Of a stretch of DNA of 64,000 bases, positions 11,068 through 24,900 are shown piece after piece. Source of the DNA: Ashinkailepas kermadecensis. Taxonomy: Eukaryota; Arthropoda; Thecostraca; Neolepadidae. Made by a program: the position numbers and the translations under genes. The stretch spans positions 1 through 64,000 of the forward strand of contig JAOTOM010003137.1 of NCBI GenBank assembly GCA_034440615.1. Reading direction: 5' to 3'. Below the pieces are notes generated by a model that did not search any database, had not been told where the DNA came from, and saw only the letters and a list, made by a program, of their open reading frames with translations. Position 1 is the first letter of the stretch. Each line of letters opens with the position of its first letter.

Positions 11068-11110
11068 GAATGCAGACCGGCGCTCTAACCAACTGCGCTT
11101 CCGGAGCGGC
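11068..11110 (-). other. tRNA-derived 5' fragment (SINE head or tRNA pseudogene)
   Basis: On the minus strand the sequence reads GGAAGCGCAGTTGGTTAGAG then CGCCGGTCTGCA, a good D-arm and Pol III A-box. The anticodon stem, a proper B-box and the acceptor 3' strand are missing downstream. It is therefore a fragment, most likely the head of a tRNA-derived SINE; the body cannot be delimited. Confidence 0.4.
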
Positions 11111-12880
11111 ACTTGACATTTACATTTACGTTTACATTATGCTATTTAGATGCATACACATGCTATTGCTATTGGCTATATGCTATTGCTATATGCTATT
11201 GGCAACACCAAAAGCCAAGGTTGGAGATCTCTCACCAAGCCGTATTTGAATTAAAAAAAATTTCAGCTTGAATCAGGAGAATTACACATTAACTTTGGCA
11301 GCGCAGGGTTCAGGAGGTCCTCAATCCCACCAATCAACCGTATTTTCAGTATTTTCAGTCATGCCAAAAGTACACAAAGTTCCAGCTCTGCTGAACTTTG
11401 GGTAAATATATAGCTCATGGCACTTTTTTTAATTCTTGGAATTACTTTTTCCAATGTAATGTCTATGAATTTGGTTAATAACAGCTCATTTCCTCTGTAA
11501 ATGTTACTTTTAATTCGGCAGGCGAAATAATATGAATTAAGAGGCATTTAGTTGCGTAATATAGCATAACATTTTTGGTAATGCAACATAACCTGACCTA
11601 ACCACAGGTAGAACAAACAAAACTTGAGAAAATAAACGGGAACATTTTATTTGTATTCTTCAATGTTAGAAAACCCGACCTAACCCAACCTAACCAAACC
11701 TATTGTTGAAGAAAGCAATACAATTGTTTTTGAAAAAAAAAATGAAATTGTGCAATTTTCCAAATAAGAACCTAACCTAACATAGCATAACCAAACCTAA
11801 CTCTTTTACTTGCTTCATAGAGATTCACTGTGTGTAAAACCTGTCTCGTGAATACACTAAAGCACAATAATAACTAACTTTGTATATGCTAAGTGGGCCA
11901 CCTAAAAAAATATGTTCTCGTAGCGCACAATAACGGATGCACGTGCGTGATTATTTGAAAAAAATGATGTTCGTTGGTGTATGTAGTCAGCTGATTTTCA
12001 GCAAAATAAAAAGATGGGTTTTCATACATGCATTTATTCCACCTCGTCCTGTTCAATACATTTCCGTAGATGTAGCACGTTTTCTTGGCGGTTTTCTCAC
12101 GTTGCCGTCGTTGTAACCGTACACATAATTATGGATTAATTAACGCAAATGCATCAGCTGTAAGTAGCTCTACATTCACCTGGGTTATGGTACCCGTGAT
12201 GTGTTCCTTTTATTTGGCTCACATGACCGACGGAGTACGTAGGGATGCCTATGGATTGAGGTTAACTCTACTCAAATGGATACTTCTACCTCATTATAGG
12301 TAGGCTGACCCCGGGATGGTGTGACGAAGCCGTCGTATATGGTGTACGGAGACTTTCGCGTGTGTAAAGATACCTTAAAAAGAATGTATTTGTACTCTTT
12401 TGGGTACATTTATCCCATGCTTGGGTCAATTTATCTCTCTGTGCAGGTCAACTGAGGTCTTTGGTTTCGATTGACCTACTGAGGAGCTCGAATGTTGTAC
12501 ATGCACCACTTTGCTTTGTGTTCTGTTAAACCCATGAGGTAGGCCAGCAGCATAGTCGGTCTGCTAATTTAATCGGACACGTACAAATATCAGTGTGAGT
12601 GTCGCCGATACATCTTAACGTCATCGACAGATATGAGATTTTGTGTGTACAGATGTTGGTAGGTCGCAATAAATTGAGTGGGAACAAAAGGTGTGAAACA
12701 AAAAAGAATACCATGGCAACACAGGTCGGCGTGTTCTTCATTGCGCGATTCTTGATGCTGCAAAACTCCCCTGTGCATGCCCTTGCGCGCTAGTCGTTCC
12801 AGAATCACTCAGGATTTCACGATGAATCGTTGCGCGTCGCTCTCACTGGGGGCAGGATGCCCCGCCCCACCGTCTGCCAT
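11111..12880. other. Intergenic region without recognisable genes
   Basis: It holds TGCTATTGCTATA-like short repeats (11135-11205), a CCTAAC-rich stretch (11570-11815) and otherwise AT-rich unique sequence. Short open frames on both strands lack domain signatures. It lies directly upstream of the inhibitor promoter, so enhancers could be here, but none can be named. Confidence 0.5.
11570..11815. repeat. CCTAAC/CCTGACC-rich degenerate repeat
   Basis: AACCTAACC, ACCTAACCCAACC and similar words recur irregularly, as they do near 9350-9410. This is a common composition in arthropod genomes and is related to the TTAGG telomere motif in sequence only. Confidence 0.5.
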
Positions 12881-12885
12881 GGGGC

Positions 12886-12918
12886 TATATAGCCGGCGAG
12901 ACGGACCTCGCGTCTCAG
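12886..12918 (+). promoter_or_regulatory. Core promoter: TATA box and initiator of the pacifastin-like gene
   Basis: TATATAG begins at 12886 and an arthropod-type initiator TCAGAT has its A at 12917, 31 bp downstream, which is the expected TATA to start distance. The predicted 5' leader is about 18 nt to the first ATG (12935). The surrounding GC-rich sequence contrasts with the AT-rich upstream region. Transcription itself is inferred. Confidence 0.7.
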
Positions 12919-12934
12919 ATGCCGTGACGGCAGC

Positions 12935-12995
12935 ATGATGAGCGCCCATCTACTGCTGCTGCTGGGGGTGTTGACGGTGGCCGCCGCCGTGTCAT
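12935..12995 (+). CDS. Exon 1: signal peptide of the pacifastin-like precursor
   Basis: Twenty codons plus one base encode Met-Met-Ser-Ala-His, a run of five leucines, then GVLTVAAAVS: a compact signal peptide with a hydrophobic core and small residues at the probable cleavage site. The second ATG (12938) is in the same frame. The donor is T|GTGAGT at 12996, leaving phase 1, which fits the two-base start of every exon A. The promoter lies 18-49 bp upstream. The 3' end of this exon is the first unit of a 97-bp minisatellite. It is the only signal-peptide-like exon found for the array. Confidence 0.75.
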
Positions 12996-15900
12996 GTGAG
13001 TAGATCAGCAGACTCATTGGTATGTTGCATGTCTGTCCCTGTGGTCACGTTACTCAATCGCCCCCAGCTGACGGTGGCCGCCGCCGTGTCATGTGAGTAG
13101 ATCGGCCGACCCATTGGTATGTTGCGTGTCTGTCCCTGTGGCCACGTTACTCAATCGCCCCCAGCTGACGGTGGCCGCCGCCGTGCCATGTGAATAGATC
13201 GGCCGACTCACTGGTATGTTGCATGTCTGTCCCTGTGGTCACGTTACTCAATCGCCCCCAGCTGACGGTGGCCGCCGCCGTGTCATGTGAGTAGATCGGC
13301 CGACTCACTGGTATGTTGCATGTCTGTCCCTGTGGTCACGTTACTCAATCGCCCCCAGCTGACGGTGGCCGCCGCCGTGTCATGTGAGTAGATCGGCCGA
13401 CTCACTGGTATGTTGCATGTCTGTCCCTGTGGCCACGTTACTCAATCGCTCCCTCACGTTAAGTTCACTATTGATAATAGAGGGCTTACTGGCCGGTTTT
13501 ACAGCGGCTTTTTGCTCCCAGGTCACGTGAGTTCAGGAAAAGAATAGAGCGCGGAGACCTGGCATAATTATCCGCATAAATTAGAAGCGATCGCTAATTC
13601 TAATTATCACATCAGCTTTAATAACAAAGTAGTTTTTTTCCTCTCGATGCTGCTGAAATTAGTAGAATTAAACTTACCAATATCAGCAAATAGCAATGCG
13701 CTTTCTGATTTACTTCGAGACCTCACTCAGCTCTACGGTATCTGGCAACCGACGTATGACCGCCAGATGATAAATTGGCACTATGGCTAAATTAGCGAAG
13801 GAATCGATAATAAGCCAACTTCTTGAGGAACGGAAGATAAAAGGACAACAAAAGTATATTGAAATCGATACCAACCAAGTTTATGCGTTTAACCAAGTTT
13901 ATGCGTTTAACCAAGTTTATGCGTGATACTCCCGACATGTTCACACCCCACAAATAATAAATATTCACAACACAGCTCACGATTAGACGCTCGTGCAACG
14001 ACTGATTCGCATATTGCGGTACGCGATGAGTTTCGCAATATAAAGTGGTTTGTTCACATTATACTAAAGACACTCCGCATAACATCGTTTTCTTTCCACA
14101 ATTGAGCAATGATTGTTGTCAACAAAAATGGTGCAAAAATGTATGGAAACCAATTATTCTTAATGTTAAATTATGTATGTTAAGCATGTATGCAAAACAG
14201 GGTAGTGTGGAAAGTGGGATTTCGCAATTATCAATTGATTGACATGGCTACCTTGTGTCACTCTTGTTAATGATAGTTATTCCATTTACCATCCTTTTCT
14301 GGTGTAGCAAGACCACCAAGCGTGTGTGAAGATAGCATGCATTTGAAAAATGGTTTTTAAGGGTCTTATATTATTTTGGCATTCATGAGTTATTGTGATT
14401 GGAGGCTTATAAGTCGAACATGGCTTTGAGACTGAAGTCATACTGGAGGGTTCTCTATGAGCCTCTCACATCGCTAAATGCTTTCTCTGGTGTTGTGCTC
14501 AAACATGACGGTATGCTCAGCTAACCAATTTTGTCCTTTGGGGCACTACAGGGTGTGAAGGACGGGGCAAGGCAAAGTATGTCGTAATGCCCCTGTTTCA
14601 CATCGCATAGATATAGCAACTGCTACGTTTTCACCATTTCTGGCACCTATGTCACGATAACCTAGCCTGACGATGCCGTGTGTATTTGTAAATATAATCT
14701 TTCATTATGCACTTTTGCCTGCACTTTTCCCCATCATATTTCCAACTTATTTCGATATCATCACGGGTCATGTCTCCACCTCCTAGCTTCCACCTTACGA
14801 GAAATTAATTACAGGACGCCGCTCTGCATAAACTGTTAATACTCAGCTAATGAACAGTATATCTTTGCCTGCTATAGGACATGTGCTAGTCACTCATATT
14901 GCCCCGTAAACGGTTCCATTTTACCCCGTGGCTGGCGCAAAATTGGAACAGGAAAGATCTGTTTTGTATCAGTGCTGAGCTAAAGCAGAATTGTATAGGT
15001 GGCTAAATGTGGTACACGGTGGGACCAGATGTTCCAAAGTTCAGTGTCAAGGCAAATCATTTTTTAAAGATTCCGATATTGACGTGTCAGAAGCCGTAGG
15101 ATGTTGAAGTTGGCGTACTGCCACACCCGCCATACTTTACCTTCAGCCGTATATCACTCGTACTGGTAGATACACAGAACTGGTCGGATTGTTTGCCGCC
15201 TGGTTAGTGTGGTGGATACAATGCTGACCAGCAGATATCTTTCCGTCATCGTACAACCGGTTGAGTCGCTTCACACACTCGCTATTAATACATTCGGCCG
15301 GGATGGCTACTTGCCAACTAGCCAGCCAAGGTCGTGGACGCAGGCATCAGGCACGGGCAGGCATCAGTGCCTTGCTATCTGAGTATGCCGAGCTTGGCTG
15401 TGTTCCACCTTGACCTGCGCCAGGGCGTTGCGCCGTGATCACGTCATGTAGACGTCGCGGTGAAGAGGTAGCTGATCTGGCCTGACCTGACCGCGCAGAC
15501 GTTTCGGCACCGCCCAGGTGCACGCCCGGTGAAAGGAAGTAAGTTGAATGCAACATCTGCATATGCATGGACGACGGTGGTTTTGGTTGAACTCGTAAGG
15601 CCTGGATAAAAGGGCGTGAGTAAACGCATTGCTCATTGCATCAGGTCGTACATACGCCGCTTACCTTACCAGCATGCGTTGTAGTTAACGCGATACACAT
15701 GAGTTCCACCATGCTCTATGCATTCACGCTGCATGCGAACACACACCACTTTGACCGCAATGACCGCAACGCTCATACAGCGCTGGAAAAATTGGCATCA
15801 GAAACGATGGACTCGGATCGGGCTTATATTTACCACCAAACACTATCAATAGGTAGGATAGTATTGGTTTATCTAAAATGTGTGCCGTGTTTCTTACGTC

Positions 15901-18900
15901 ACATGATGTCATAATCGTATTATCTTTGTACGCATGGTATATAGTATATACACAGATCAAGTCAGTTCCATTATCCGTTGGTATTCCCAAGGACAATTAA
16001 CTTGTTTGTTTTTGTTAAATCAAGCAGAGAAACAACGCTCCTATATATCATCAGATTAAAAAAACAAGTAAGAATATCTGGACAGCTATATCCAGAGAAT
16101 AAGATGCAGCGCTTTATATTTTGAAGTGGTTGTTACTTCGGTTCTGACTTTTATAGCGAATTGATTCACCCATTACTGACCTGTCCATTGGAGCAAACGC
16201 TATGCACAAGAAGTGCACAAAGCTGCCTACTTGACTACCATGTAAGCGACAGAAGTCGGGCCCTCATGAGAGACACTATTCGTTTGTTCGAGGATTAAGG
16301 AATGTAAAAAAGTTATACAAAACACCAATGAGTACAAGTTACAGCATTCGTAACATTCTTCTTAACCTTGTTCATGTATCGCACATGCCAGGTACATGCA
16401 TTATCATAGGTGTTGTTTTATGAAAATTATTGGGGGCAAAGTGCCGCAAATTGATGTAGTTGTAAGATGTGGCTGTTTCACACGCGCATAGATGGAGGGA
16501 GAGGGGCGGAATCTGAACATTTATCTTGTTTTTTGCATTATCTCATAAACGGGCGGCGATATTGCTATGCAATGTTGTGACTTGGAAAAAATCGATAAGC
16601 GCATTCTATGCAACACAAAATCGAACTCCGCTAGTAAAGATAGGAATTGCGGGGTGCCAAATCGACCAACCGGGCGGCGGCCGGCGGACGTTCAAGGTCA
16701 TAAAGGCTTCGTCGGCACGTTGGAGCGGCAGCACGACGAGGTAGCCGATCACGACCTCATTTGACCTTAAAGGCCTAGGGTCATGAAATTTGTACTGGAG
16801 CGAGCTTACTACATCCGTAATCTGCCCAACAAAGTTGTGTGGCTATAGCTTCAGTAGTTTCCGAAATCTTAGGGGCATGGGCCGAATCATCACCCCCTCC
16901 TGTGCGCGTTGTGTGAGAGGCCCTCCGGCGCTCGTGTTAATCGTCCTTGTCCTCAATTATGTTTGTATGCTATATTTAGGCCACTTAGTCTGCGGATAGG
17001 ATAAATTTGCAATTGATGTGCTGCTCAAGATAAACCACACATCTAGAAGACCAGGTTAACACTTGAGGGGTATAATATTGTCCGACTCAATTGAAAACCG
17101 GACAAAAGAACAGCGAATACAAGTTTCGAAACGTTCCGTTCTATCAACGTGCAAGAGTTCCCGAGCCACGTTTCCTCCGTTGCTCATGAATCAACGAATA
17201 ATCTGCGAGCCCACCCACACACATGCGTGAAGGCAAACTATTCATATATTGTCTCTTCTCTTCTCTTCTCTTCTCTTCTCTTCTCTTCTCTTCTCTTCTC
17301 TTCTCTTCTCTTCTCTTCTCTTCTCTTCTCTTCTCTTCTTCTCTAATTTACTATTTGAGTAAAGGAGTTTGTCTGTTTGTTTGTCTGTCGGTCGTCTTTT
17401 GTTCTTCGGTTGATTGCCATCATGTGCAAGTTAAGCTATGGGTCGCATGTGCTTGAAATGTTCCCAGCCGGCAGACAATCGATGGCCAATGTGCTGTGTC
17501 GAGTTTCATTGTCGCGGGGCGTGCACCGTGCGCGTGGCACAAGCTCAAATTTGGGGCGCCACCCCCATTGGTTTAGCATGTGATTTGGAAATTTGGCCAT
17601 GCGACGACCGACACAGGGGCATTGTGGCGCGTGGCACGGCTCACAACACAGGTAACGAAATATGGCTGATATCACGTGAAAGCCCCCGCTTGATTTCAGA
17701 TTTGGATATGTTTGAGCGAAAAGAAAAAAGCTTGACGCGACCAGAGGATCAGCTTGGCTTTTGCCCTTGAACAAGCATTCGATTGTTTACCTTTCTATTA
17801 CGCATAACAAGCCACGTCGAATGACGTCCATTTGATGGAAATTAAAGCGATAGCATCCGAACCTCGAGTTCGGTCGATATCCCTTCAATATCTCGATCTA
17901 GTAAATTAAGCTAACCTTTGACCTTGAAGTTTGACCTTGACATGCAGCGGTTTGAAATGTTACACGATGGTTCACCACAGGCTATTGCTTGATACCAGAT
18001 TTGGGCAGGTTTGAGCAAAAGCGAAAAGAAAATGGGAGGCGACCGAAGAAACCGATTTGCGTTGGACCTTGACCGTTAAAGTGGCAATGTGAGACCTATG
18101 TAGTTGCTTCCAGCATGTTCAGCACAAGCAGAAGCATTTGTGGTAATTAATTCGAACGATCATAAACCCGTCGTTGAATGCCAATGCCAATACAAATACA
18201 CCTCTGGCGAAATCGTCGCTGCATAAGAATACGAATACGACGTTAACTTGACGTACGTGCTGCCCATAGCTCCCCTCCATGGTCTTGCATCACCACACGG
18301 TGGCAGGCTGACAAAATTCACTCACTCACTCACTCTTGAAGATACACAAGGACAGCCAGAGCCACGTTTGTTCAAGATATAACGATATATGCGTAGGGGA
18401 AAGCAACCTAAGACGAAATAAGCCTTGCGATAATGCAAATTTGTTGCATCGTAAAGCAGAATTTTCCACCCAATCGAAAACACAAGATGGTCAAGGTTGG
18501 TGTTCTTCAAGAATGCCCTGGAAGCAGACATTTCTAACGTTTGCTGATTTACCACTCGGATATTTTGTGACGACAGGTAGCATGTGAAGCCCGTTGATTG
18601 GATAGATCGGATTCTAGTATTTTTGGTGATTCTCTTGCCTGGATACTTTCACCTTATAATTGATCAAGTATAATTTTGCGGAAATCATATTCAGGCAGCT
18701 AAGGCTGGGGGGGGGGGGGGGCGCACGAAATAAATTGAGGGGAATAAGTCGCCACTTTTCCAAAATTTGGAGACATGTCCCCCAGCCCCCATCCCAGTGG
18801 CTACACCCATGCTGACAGGTCCATCCAGCTGTAATTATTCTAGAGATATCAATGTCTACCGCGTGATCTCAAGTGGGTCATGCTGGATCATACTCATCAG

Positions 18901-21900
18901 ATGTATTTCATTGAAATATGTTGAACTCTAACGACCGAAAATACGTACAAGAGTAAGTAGAGTATGTAAATAACCGACTGCAAAAGACATTCTTGCATGT
19001 CTTAAATGTCAGGTAGCTATTCATAAGCTTGTGTTCCGATACAGGTTGTAATAATTACTCATGACGTGCCATATCATGTCTAAAATCAATGGCAGGGTCG
19101 TGAAAAAGAAAGAAAGAAAAATGCCGGAGCAGCCACCCTGTGACAGCTTCGACAACTATGTGTGCGAGAGACTGAGCAAGAGGTGGCGATGTGAGATCCT
19201 GAGTGCTCTGAGCCTGCGGCGGCACACGCTGATGTGATATGGTAACGGTCGCGGTACGTGGTTCAGACAATGACGGGGATGGCCGAACATTTGCTGCCTG
19301 ATCACCATGACAGCAACGGCCGGTGATGCACTGTATGGCGATAATTCGGAAATGACGGGTTCACGGTCCTAATGGGAGAGGGAAAATCTATAAAAGTTTT
19401 CAGAATGTGAGCCAACACATGTGCAGCAGAGGTGAAAAAAGTATCAACACGGCAAAGTACGACGGTGGAAATTTACCACTGCGGGCCATTCCTCCGTGGT
19501 GGAAACTGGTCCCCGGAGACTAGGAACAAACAAACTGCTGGTTTGATTCGAACTTCGGAAAAAAATATTATTTATGACTTCTCGAAAAAGTAAAACCTGC
19601 CGAATTCCTCGAAACAAGATGAATCGCCGAAAATAAATTGCAATTTGCTCGCCATCCATCCCATTTTCCCCAAGACACGCATGAAGTTTTTTTGCATGTA
19701 AAGGAGTTCCTTAACGTCGTACAAAAAAAACTTCGGCAGCGGCAACTTTCCACCGGAAATAGCCTATGGTGGAAATTGGTGGGAAGGCTTTTGACCGACA
19801 CACAGACGCTAGAATGTCAAAACTGTGTGCCGGCCGAATGCACATGAATTTTTTGCGTTTCTGGTAAGTCGTGAAAACGACATTTCCATTCGCATTTCAT
19901 TTGTTTGAAGCCATAACTTTGAAAATGTAGAGGCGAAACACTGTCAACGACGGTGGGCTAGAGATTATTATAAAAATAGGAAGAATGAATGCAGGGTTGT
20001 TATTATAAAAATTTGTATATCAGGTACAGCTTCATGTTATTTGAAAGATGGCTTTTCACAACTGTACATTTTTTCTTCAGCTCGCGCTTATTGCTTCCCT
20101 GGCTTATTTTGCATCTCTTTCTCGTATTTTCTCACGAGTAATTTCCGGTTAAGTGCGTTTTCACGGTTTCATCTATCAACTGGATTACCTGCGGCTGTTT
20201 GCCACAAGGTGTCACTAGTGAGCCACGTTATTCTGACGTTATGCATCATTATAAAGAACATGCAATGATTTGCAAATAGTCCATACGGTATATTTTATGC
20301 AGATAAATTATATTACAACCGAAGATATATCACGCCGTCTAGATTAAAAAAATATATTGAGACTTAAACCATATGATGGAGGGAACCGCCAACAATTGGA
20401 TCTGTACCCGGCTTAGGTTTAAGACCTTGAAGAGTGTGTTGACCACGGTTCTTCCGAGTTGCCGGTTTTGGGAATTTCAAGGTTTTTGTGAAGGTGCTGT
20501 GAGAACAGGTGGTAGGATAATCATAGTATGCCGAAGCGGAAGAGAGCTGGGGAGAAGCTTTCCCCTTCTGAACAGAAAGTGCGTTGTGGGTATCCGGGAT
20601 GTACCTTTAATGGCAGACCCGACAGCTTTAGGATACACAACAAGAGGAGGCACGGAGGTCTTCAAAACGCCAGAGTAAAAAATTATGGCTTTGAACCGGG
20701 AGCGAGGTTTGCAAGCTATGCTCCCGTAGAACACGTAAGTCATATGACAGCATGCCAGTGCAGCTGAATGGAATATGATAAGAAATGTTTTCCAGGAAGC
20801 AAATGACAGTAATTGTTGAGTGTTCCCCTCAGGCTTTTCTGATGCCAACCACTTGTGCCAGCTGACTGCTAGCTAGTCAACCATTGTGGGAAAAGTGGTT
20901 CGCTGACCTGGAGTCGGCGAATAAAAAAGGTATTCCTGACCATAGAGTCGGAGAATAATAAAATGGCCTCGAACCCCCCCCCTCCCCAGATAAAAAATTG
21001 GCCCCCCTAAAAGTAATGCTGGAGAACAGAACTGGTGTCTTTGGAGTGGTGGACAATCTTTGGAGTGGTGGAAAAGTTATGGCGGAAAATTTCGTTGGTG
21101 GAATTTGCGACCATTTTTTCACCTCTGCACATGTGTCTGTGATAACATCACCATTTTTTGTCGTATGACGATGACAGCTGAAAACGAAAATCTATGATGA
21201 TCTATATTTTGCTCTCAAAAATGCATACGACAGTACAGGGGAAATAATCATATAATTATATCGTATATATCACATAATATTATATAATATATAATGAGAG
21301 TGTAGGTACGCGTTTTCTAGTTCCTCGTGGACATGTAGCCTATTGTCATATAACGCGTTGCACACTGAACAAAACGGCGAGTTGGCACATTCTTCCAAGA
21401 TTACCTTACTCCACCATAGGACAATAAATTCACATTGCAAGACTATTAGCATCTAAATAATTCACCGGCCAACAACAACCTTTTATACTACTCTAATATC
21501 CTTGCTTACGGTAAATTTGCGCATTGCTGAAATCAGTGAAGAATTTCCACTTCACATGACCTGTGATTTCATAGGTGTCATCTCAGATTATACAGATGTA
21601 CAGAATTCCGTAGCATATACGGAAGACCATTTTCCCAGATCCCTGCGAAAGTGTCACATAGAAAATGTATTGCATTTCATGCTGAACGCAAACGGCAATT
21701 TGCCTACTTCACTTCAGGTGACCTTGAACCCGAAGCCAGAAAGGGTTGGCATGCGCAAATGTAGGTGTACACGGTATGCATTCAACCACAGCAGATACAT
21801 TATATTACCTAACTAATTAATTTGCGTTAAAAATATCAGGTCTCAAATACAATCAATTCGTTTCACTTGATATTTTACTTGATGACTCGTTTTACTTGGC

Positions 21901-24900
21901 CTCGCCGTTGACTTGCTGGTAAACATCTGATTTTCCGTCCATTAAAGCTATGGTGATATCGAATACCGTTTGAACCGGCGTCACCTCCTCGCAAAGATGC
22001 AAAGGGGCATGAGGCCTCCGCCCGCAGTGTGTGTGCTGCCGGGCTAAAGGAACTACTTTCAAAGTGAAGGTAGTACGATTTGAAAGGTTGCAACACGAAG
22101 GCTATGAATATTTCAAATTCGGGAGGATCGACTCGATACTGAATAACTCGCTGGAATTAGCTGTTCGTATCTCTCAGACAACAAAATACGTCCCGACCTG
22201 TGTCAACACTCGCAACAACACTATTCATACAATGGCCTACTAAAGTTTGTTCGTCATCCAGGTGAAATTTCCTCTTATCATATACCCATTCAACAAATAA
22301 CCTTCCTTAACTTAGCTAACTTTAAACTTAACTTTACTTTTAAACATTTGCTTATGCATGCGATGTAGTCCCATGTGTCCACATCATCCCGTTTACTGAG
22401 CGCATTTCGCAAAGATTCAAACGTCTATGTGTTTATTGGAACAGGTCCATGAACGCTCGCTTCAGCTTTCCCACATCTGATAGCCACGTCCTACATTGAC
22501 CGGTGTATTAACAACCCTGACACTGTCGTATGATGCAGTGCCGCCATGTGAGTACGGCTCGCCCTACATAGACGAGTGCGGCAACACGTGCAAGTGTGAG
22601 GGCAGTACACATGGCTGCACCCGCAAGCGGTGCCTGCCTGGACAAACATCCGAGAAGCCCGCCCCCTGCTCCAACCCCTCTGATCTGCCACGCTTGTCGA
22701 ATAAACGAGTCTTCTGCCACGACGGCATCGTCAAGTTCCAAGCTCTAGGTGAGCCATCGGGGATGCCTTCTGATGTGATAAGGAAACTTCGCACGTCTAG
22801 AATTCTTTGAAACGTTACCTGGGGTTGTCCAATACCAGATAACTTCAAAATAACGCCCGCGATGTCACCAAGGTACAGTGGCTCGATGTTTAACTGATTG
22901 TGATTCTTGACCATTCAAGTTCGCCTAGCGATACTTGTGAAGTTCATTCCACATTAACAGCGTTTATGGCGTCCTGATCGAGACAATACCTGTTGGTTTC
23001 TGAGTTCTGATCAGCATCAACAACTTCCGGCAGATGCGGACTGCCTGCCTGGTTCTGTGTTCCTGGATAGCGACTACTGCAACTCCTGCTCTTGTCCTGA
23101 GGCCGGGGTAGCTAGCTGCAATAAAAAAGCATGCATTCAAGGTAATGTGATGTAAATGCGCCATTTCAGTTTCAATTTCGATGGGAGGGTGAATCGCTCC
23201 GAATCAGCGAATGTCCGTGTCGGTCGGTTTGGCGGCTTCACCGTTTCCCAACTGGAGACATATCACTATGGGTGCAAGCGTGCAGCCGGAGGTTGGACCT
23301 AGTGCCAGTGTAATGCACCATGAAGGGCACTGGTCTGGCGAAGGCCAGATGAGTGCTGTATCCCCCCATGATGTCGGCAGTGTCAGACACAATGACGTTC
23401 TCTGTAGAAAGCGATGTGGTGTTGTCGTGCACTCTGGAAGTGACAAATGTAAAACGGAACGCCCCTTCACGACATGCCCGGCTTTTTGGCTGGTCCAATG
23501 GCCATATCTGTGGTTCCAATCGAAGTTATGTAACCTCATTACCCGGCTTGCATGCAATGTCGGTATTTTCCAGGCTTCACAGCATCTTGGCGGTGCTCCA
23601 CTCGGACTCAGTGAAGAGACATTTGCCAAAGCATCGCCTTCGGTCACAAAATGATTTGTATCTCCCACCTCTACCGAATCATACACTTTATTGACACTTC
23701 ACATACCGTCCCTATAGCGGCAACGGAACCGGGATTTTCAACACAAAATTTCGTCGTTGAACAAAATATGCCTCTACTCGGCAGAACATTTTGGTGAATG
23801 CAGATAATAATCCATGTTTAACCCAGGAGTCACTGCAGGAGGTATTTTCGACTACTCCCCATTTAATGTCTATGTGAGAGCAGCCAATTCAATATAGAGA
23901 GCAGCTTGATATTTTTTGTACTTTCAAAGGAAAATCTAGGATATCTTTTGTAACAATTGACCTCCCAAGACATCTCAGGTTATGTCCTTATGATGTCATA
24001 TACCTTTCCCAAGGTGCTGGTTCAGGGCTTCAAACGGTTGCCTGTTATGAGATGCAATTGGACCAATGCATACCGACAGACCAATACAAGGGCATTTGTG
24101 TACCAGAGGCCTTTTCATTATTTTAACCTCGAGTGGATCATACTAGGTCAAATGGATATTCTTTATTGTATTGAAAGACTTAAGCATAATGACGGCTTTG
24201 AAATTGAAACGATAATGAAGATATTTTAAACTCGATATATCGATTCCAAAGATATCCTGACATGTGAGGTCATCATAGGTTAAGGATGCGAATGTCTGGT
24301 TCAGGTACGGTTAAGTATACAGTTGTCTGGTTAGAGATATGCCAGATCGTATTATAATGACATCACAGTCTACATCTGAAATACTGCTTTTACAGGGGGA
24401 CACGGTTGCTTCTCATTAAATACAAACTAACCAACCAATACTAGCATGTCAATCCAGCTGTAATTATTTCAGAGTGATCAATGTCTACCGCGTGATGTGA
24501 TGTAGGTCATGCTTGGTCATATTGATAGGATGTAATTTATGGAAATATGATGATCGCTAACGACCGAAGATACGCACAAGAGTAAGTAGAGCATGCACAT
24601 AATATATTACAAATGACATCCTTGCATGCCACGTTATCATAGGTTCACTATTCATGAGCTTGTGCTCAGATGCAGGGTGTAATGATTGCTCATGGCATGC
24701 CATCTCATGTCTGAAATCAACGGCAATGGTCACTTCCGGGTGCTCAAAGCAAAATGCCGAAGCATCCACCCTGTGAGATCTACGATAACTAGGTGTGCAA
24801 CAAATACAGCAAGAAGATCGGGCCCTGAGATCCCGAGTGTTCGGAGCATGAATAGGTACACGCTGATGTGATGGTGACGGTCCCGATAGGGTGTTTTATA

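Larger units (their letters stand above)
18812..24443 (+). repeat. Array unit 1 (diverged edge unit with a 2-kb internal extra segment)
   Basis: From the word CCATCCAGCTGTAATTATT onward the sequence aligns with the start of unit 2 (24444). It includes CTACCGCGTGAT, ACAAGAGTAAGTAGAG and CGGCCGGTGATG, but with many differences. The alignment is lost at about 19340 and regained near 21540, followed by exons A1 and B1. From about 22960 to the end the unit is close to the core units. It therefore grades from diverged (left) to homogenised (right). Confidence 0.85.

Noticed and set aside
10689..11249. Long GC-rich frames on both strands (186 and 137 codons)
   Set aside because: Low-complexity Pro/Ser/Arg composition, part of block 2 and of a tRNA-like fragment on the other strand; no domain signature.
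16461..16940. Third TTAA-type AGGTCA-rich element
   Set aside because: Right end resembles the 61.9-kb element, but the left end lacks TTAA and pairs poorly, so it is mentioned only as a possible relic.
17436..17774. Overlapping 110-112 codon frames on both strands, the plus one with several cysteines (MCLKCSQP, MCCVEFHCRGAC)
   Set aside because: Cysteine spacing fits no known zinc or disulfide module, the region behaves as a dispersed repeat with a diverged second copy lacking the frame, and no splice sites fit.
23012..23033. Alternative acceptor for exon B one AG earlier (after CTGATCAG)
   Set aside because: It would start the pacifastin frame in phase 0, which does not join the phase-1 end of exon A; the CCGGCAG site 22 bases later joins correctly in all nine units.
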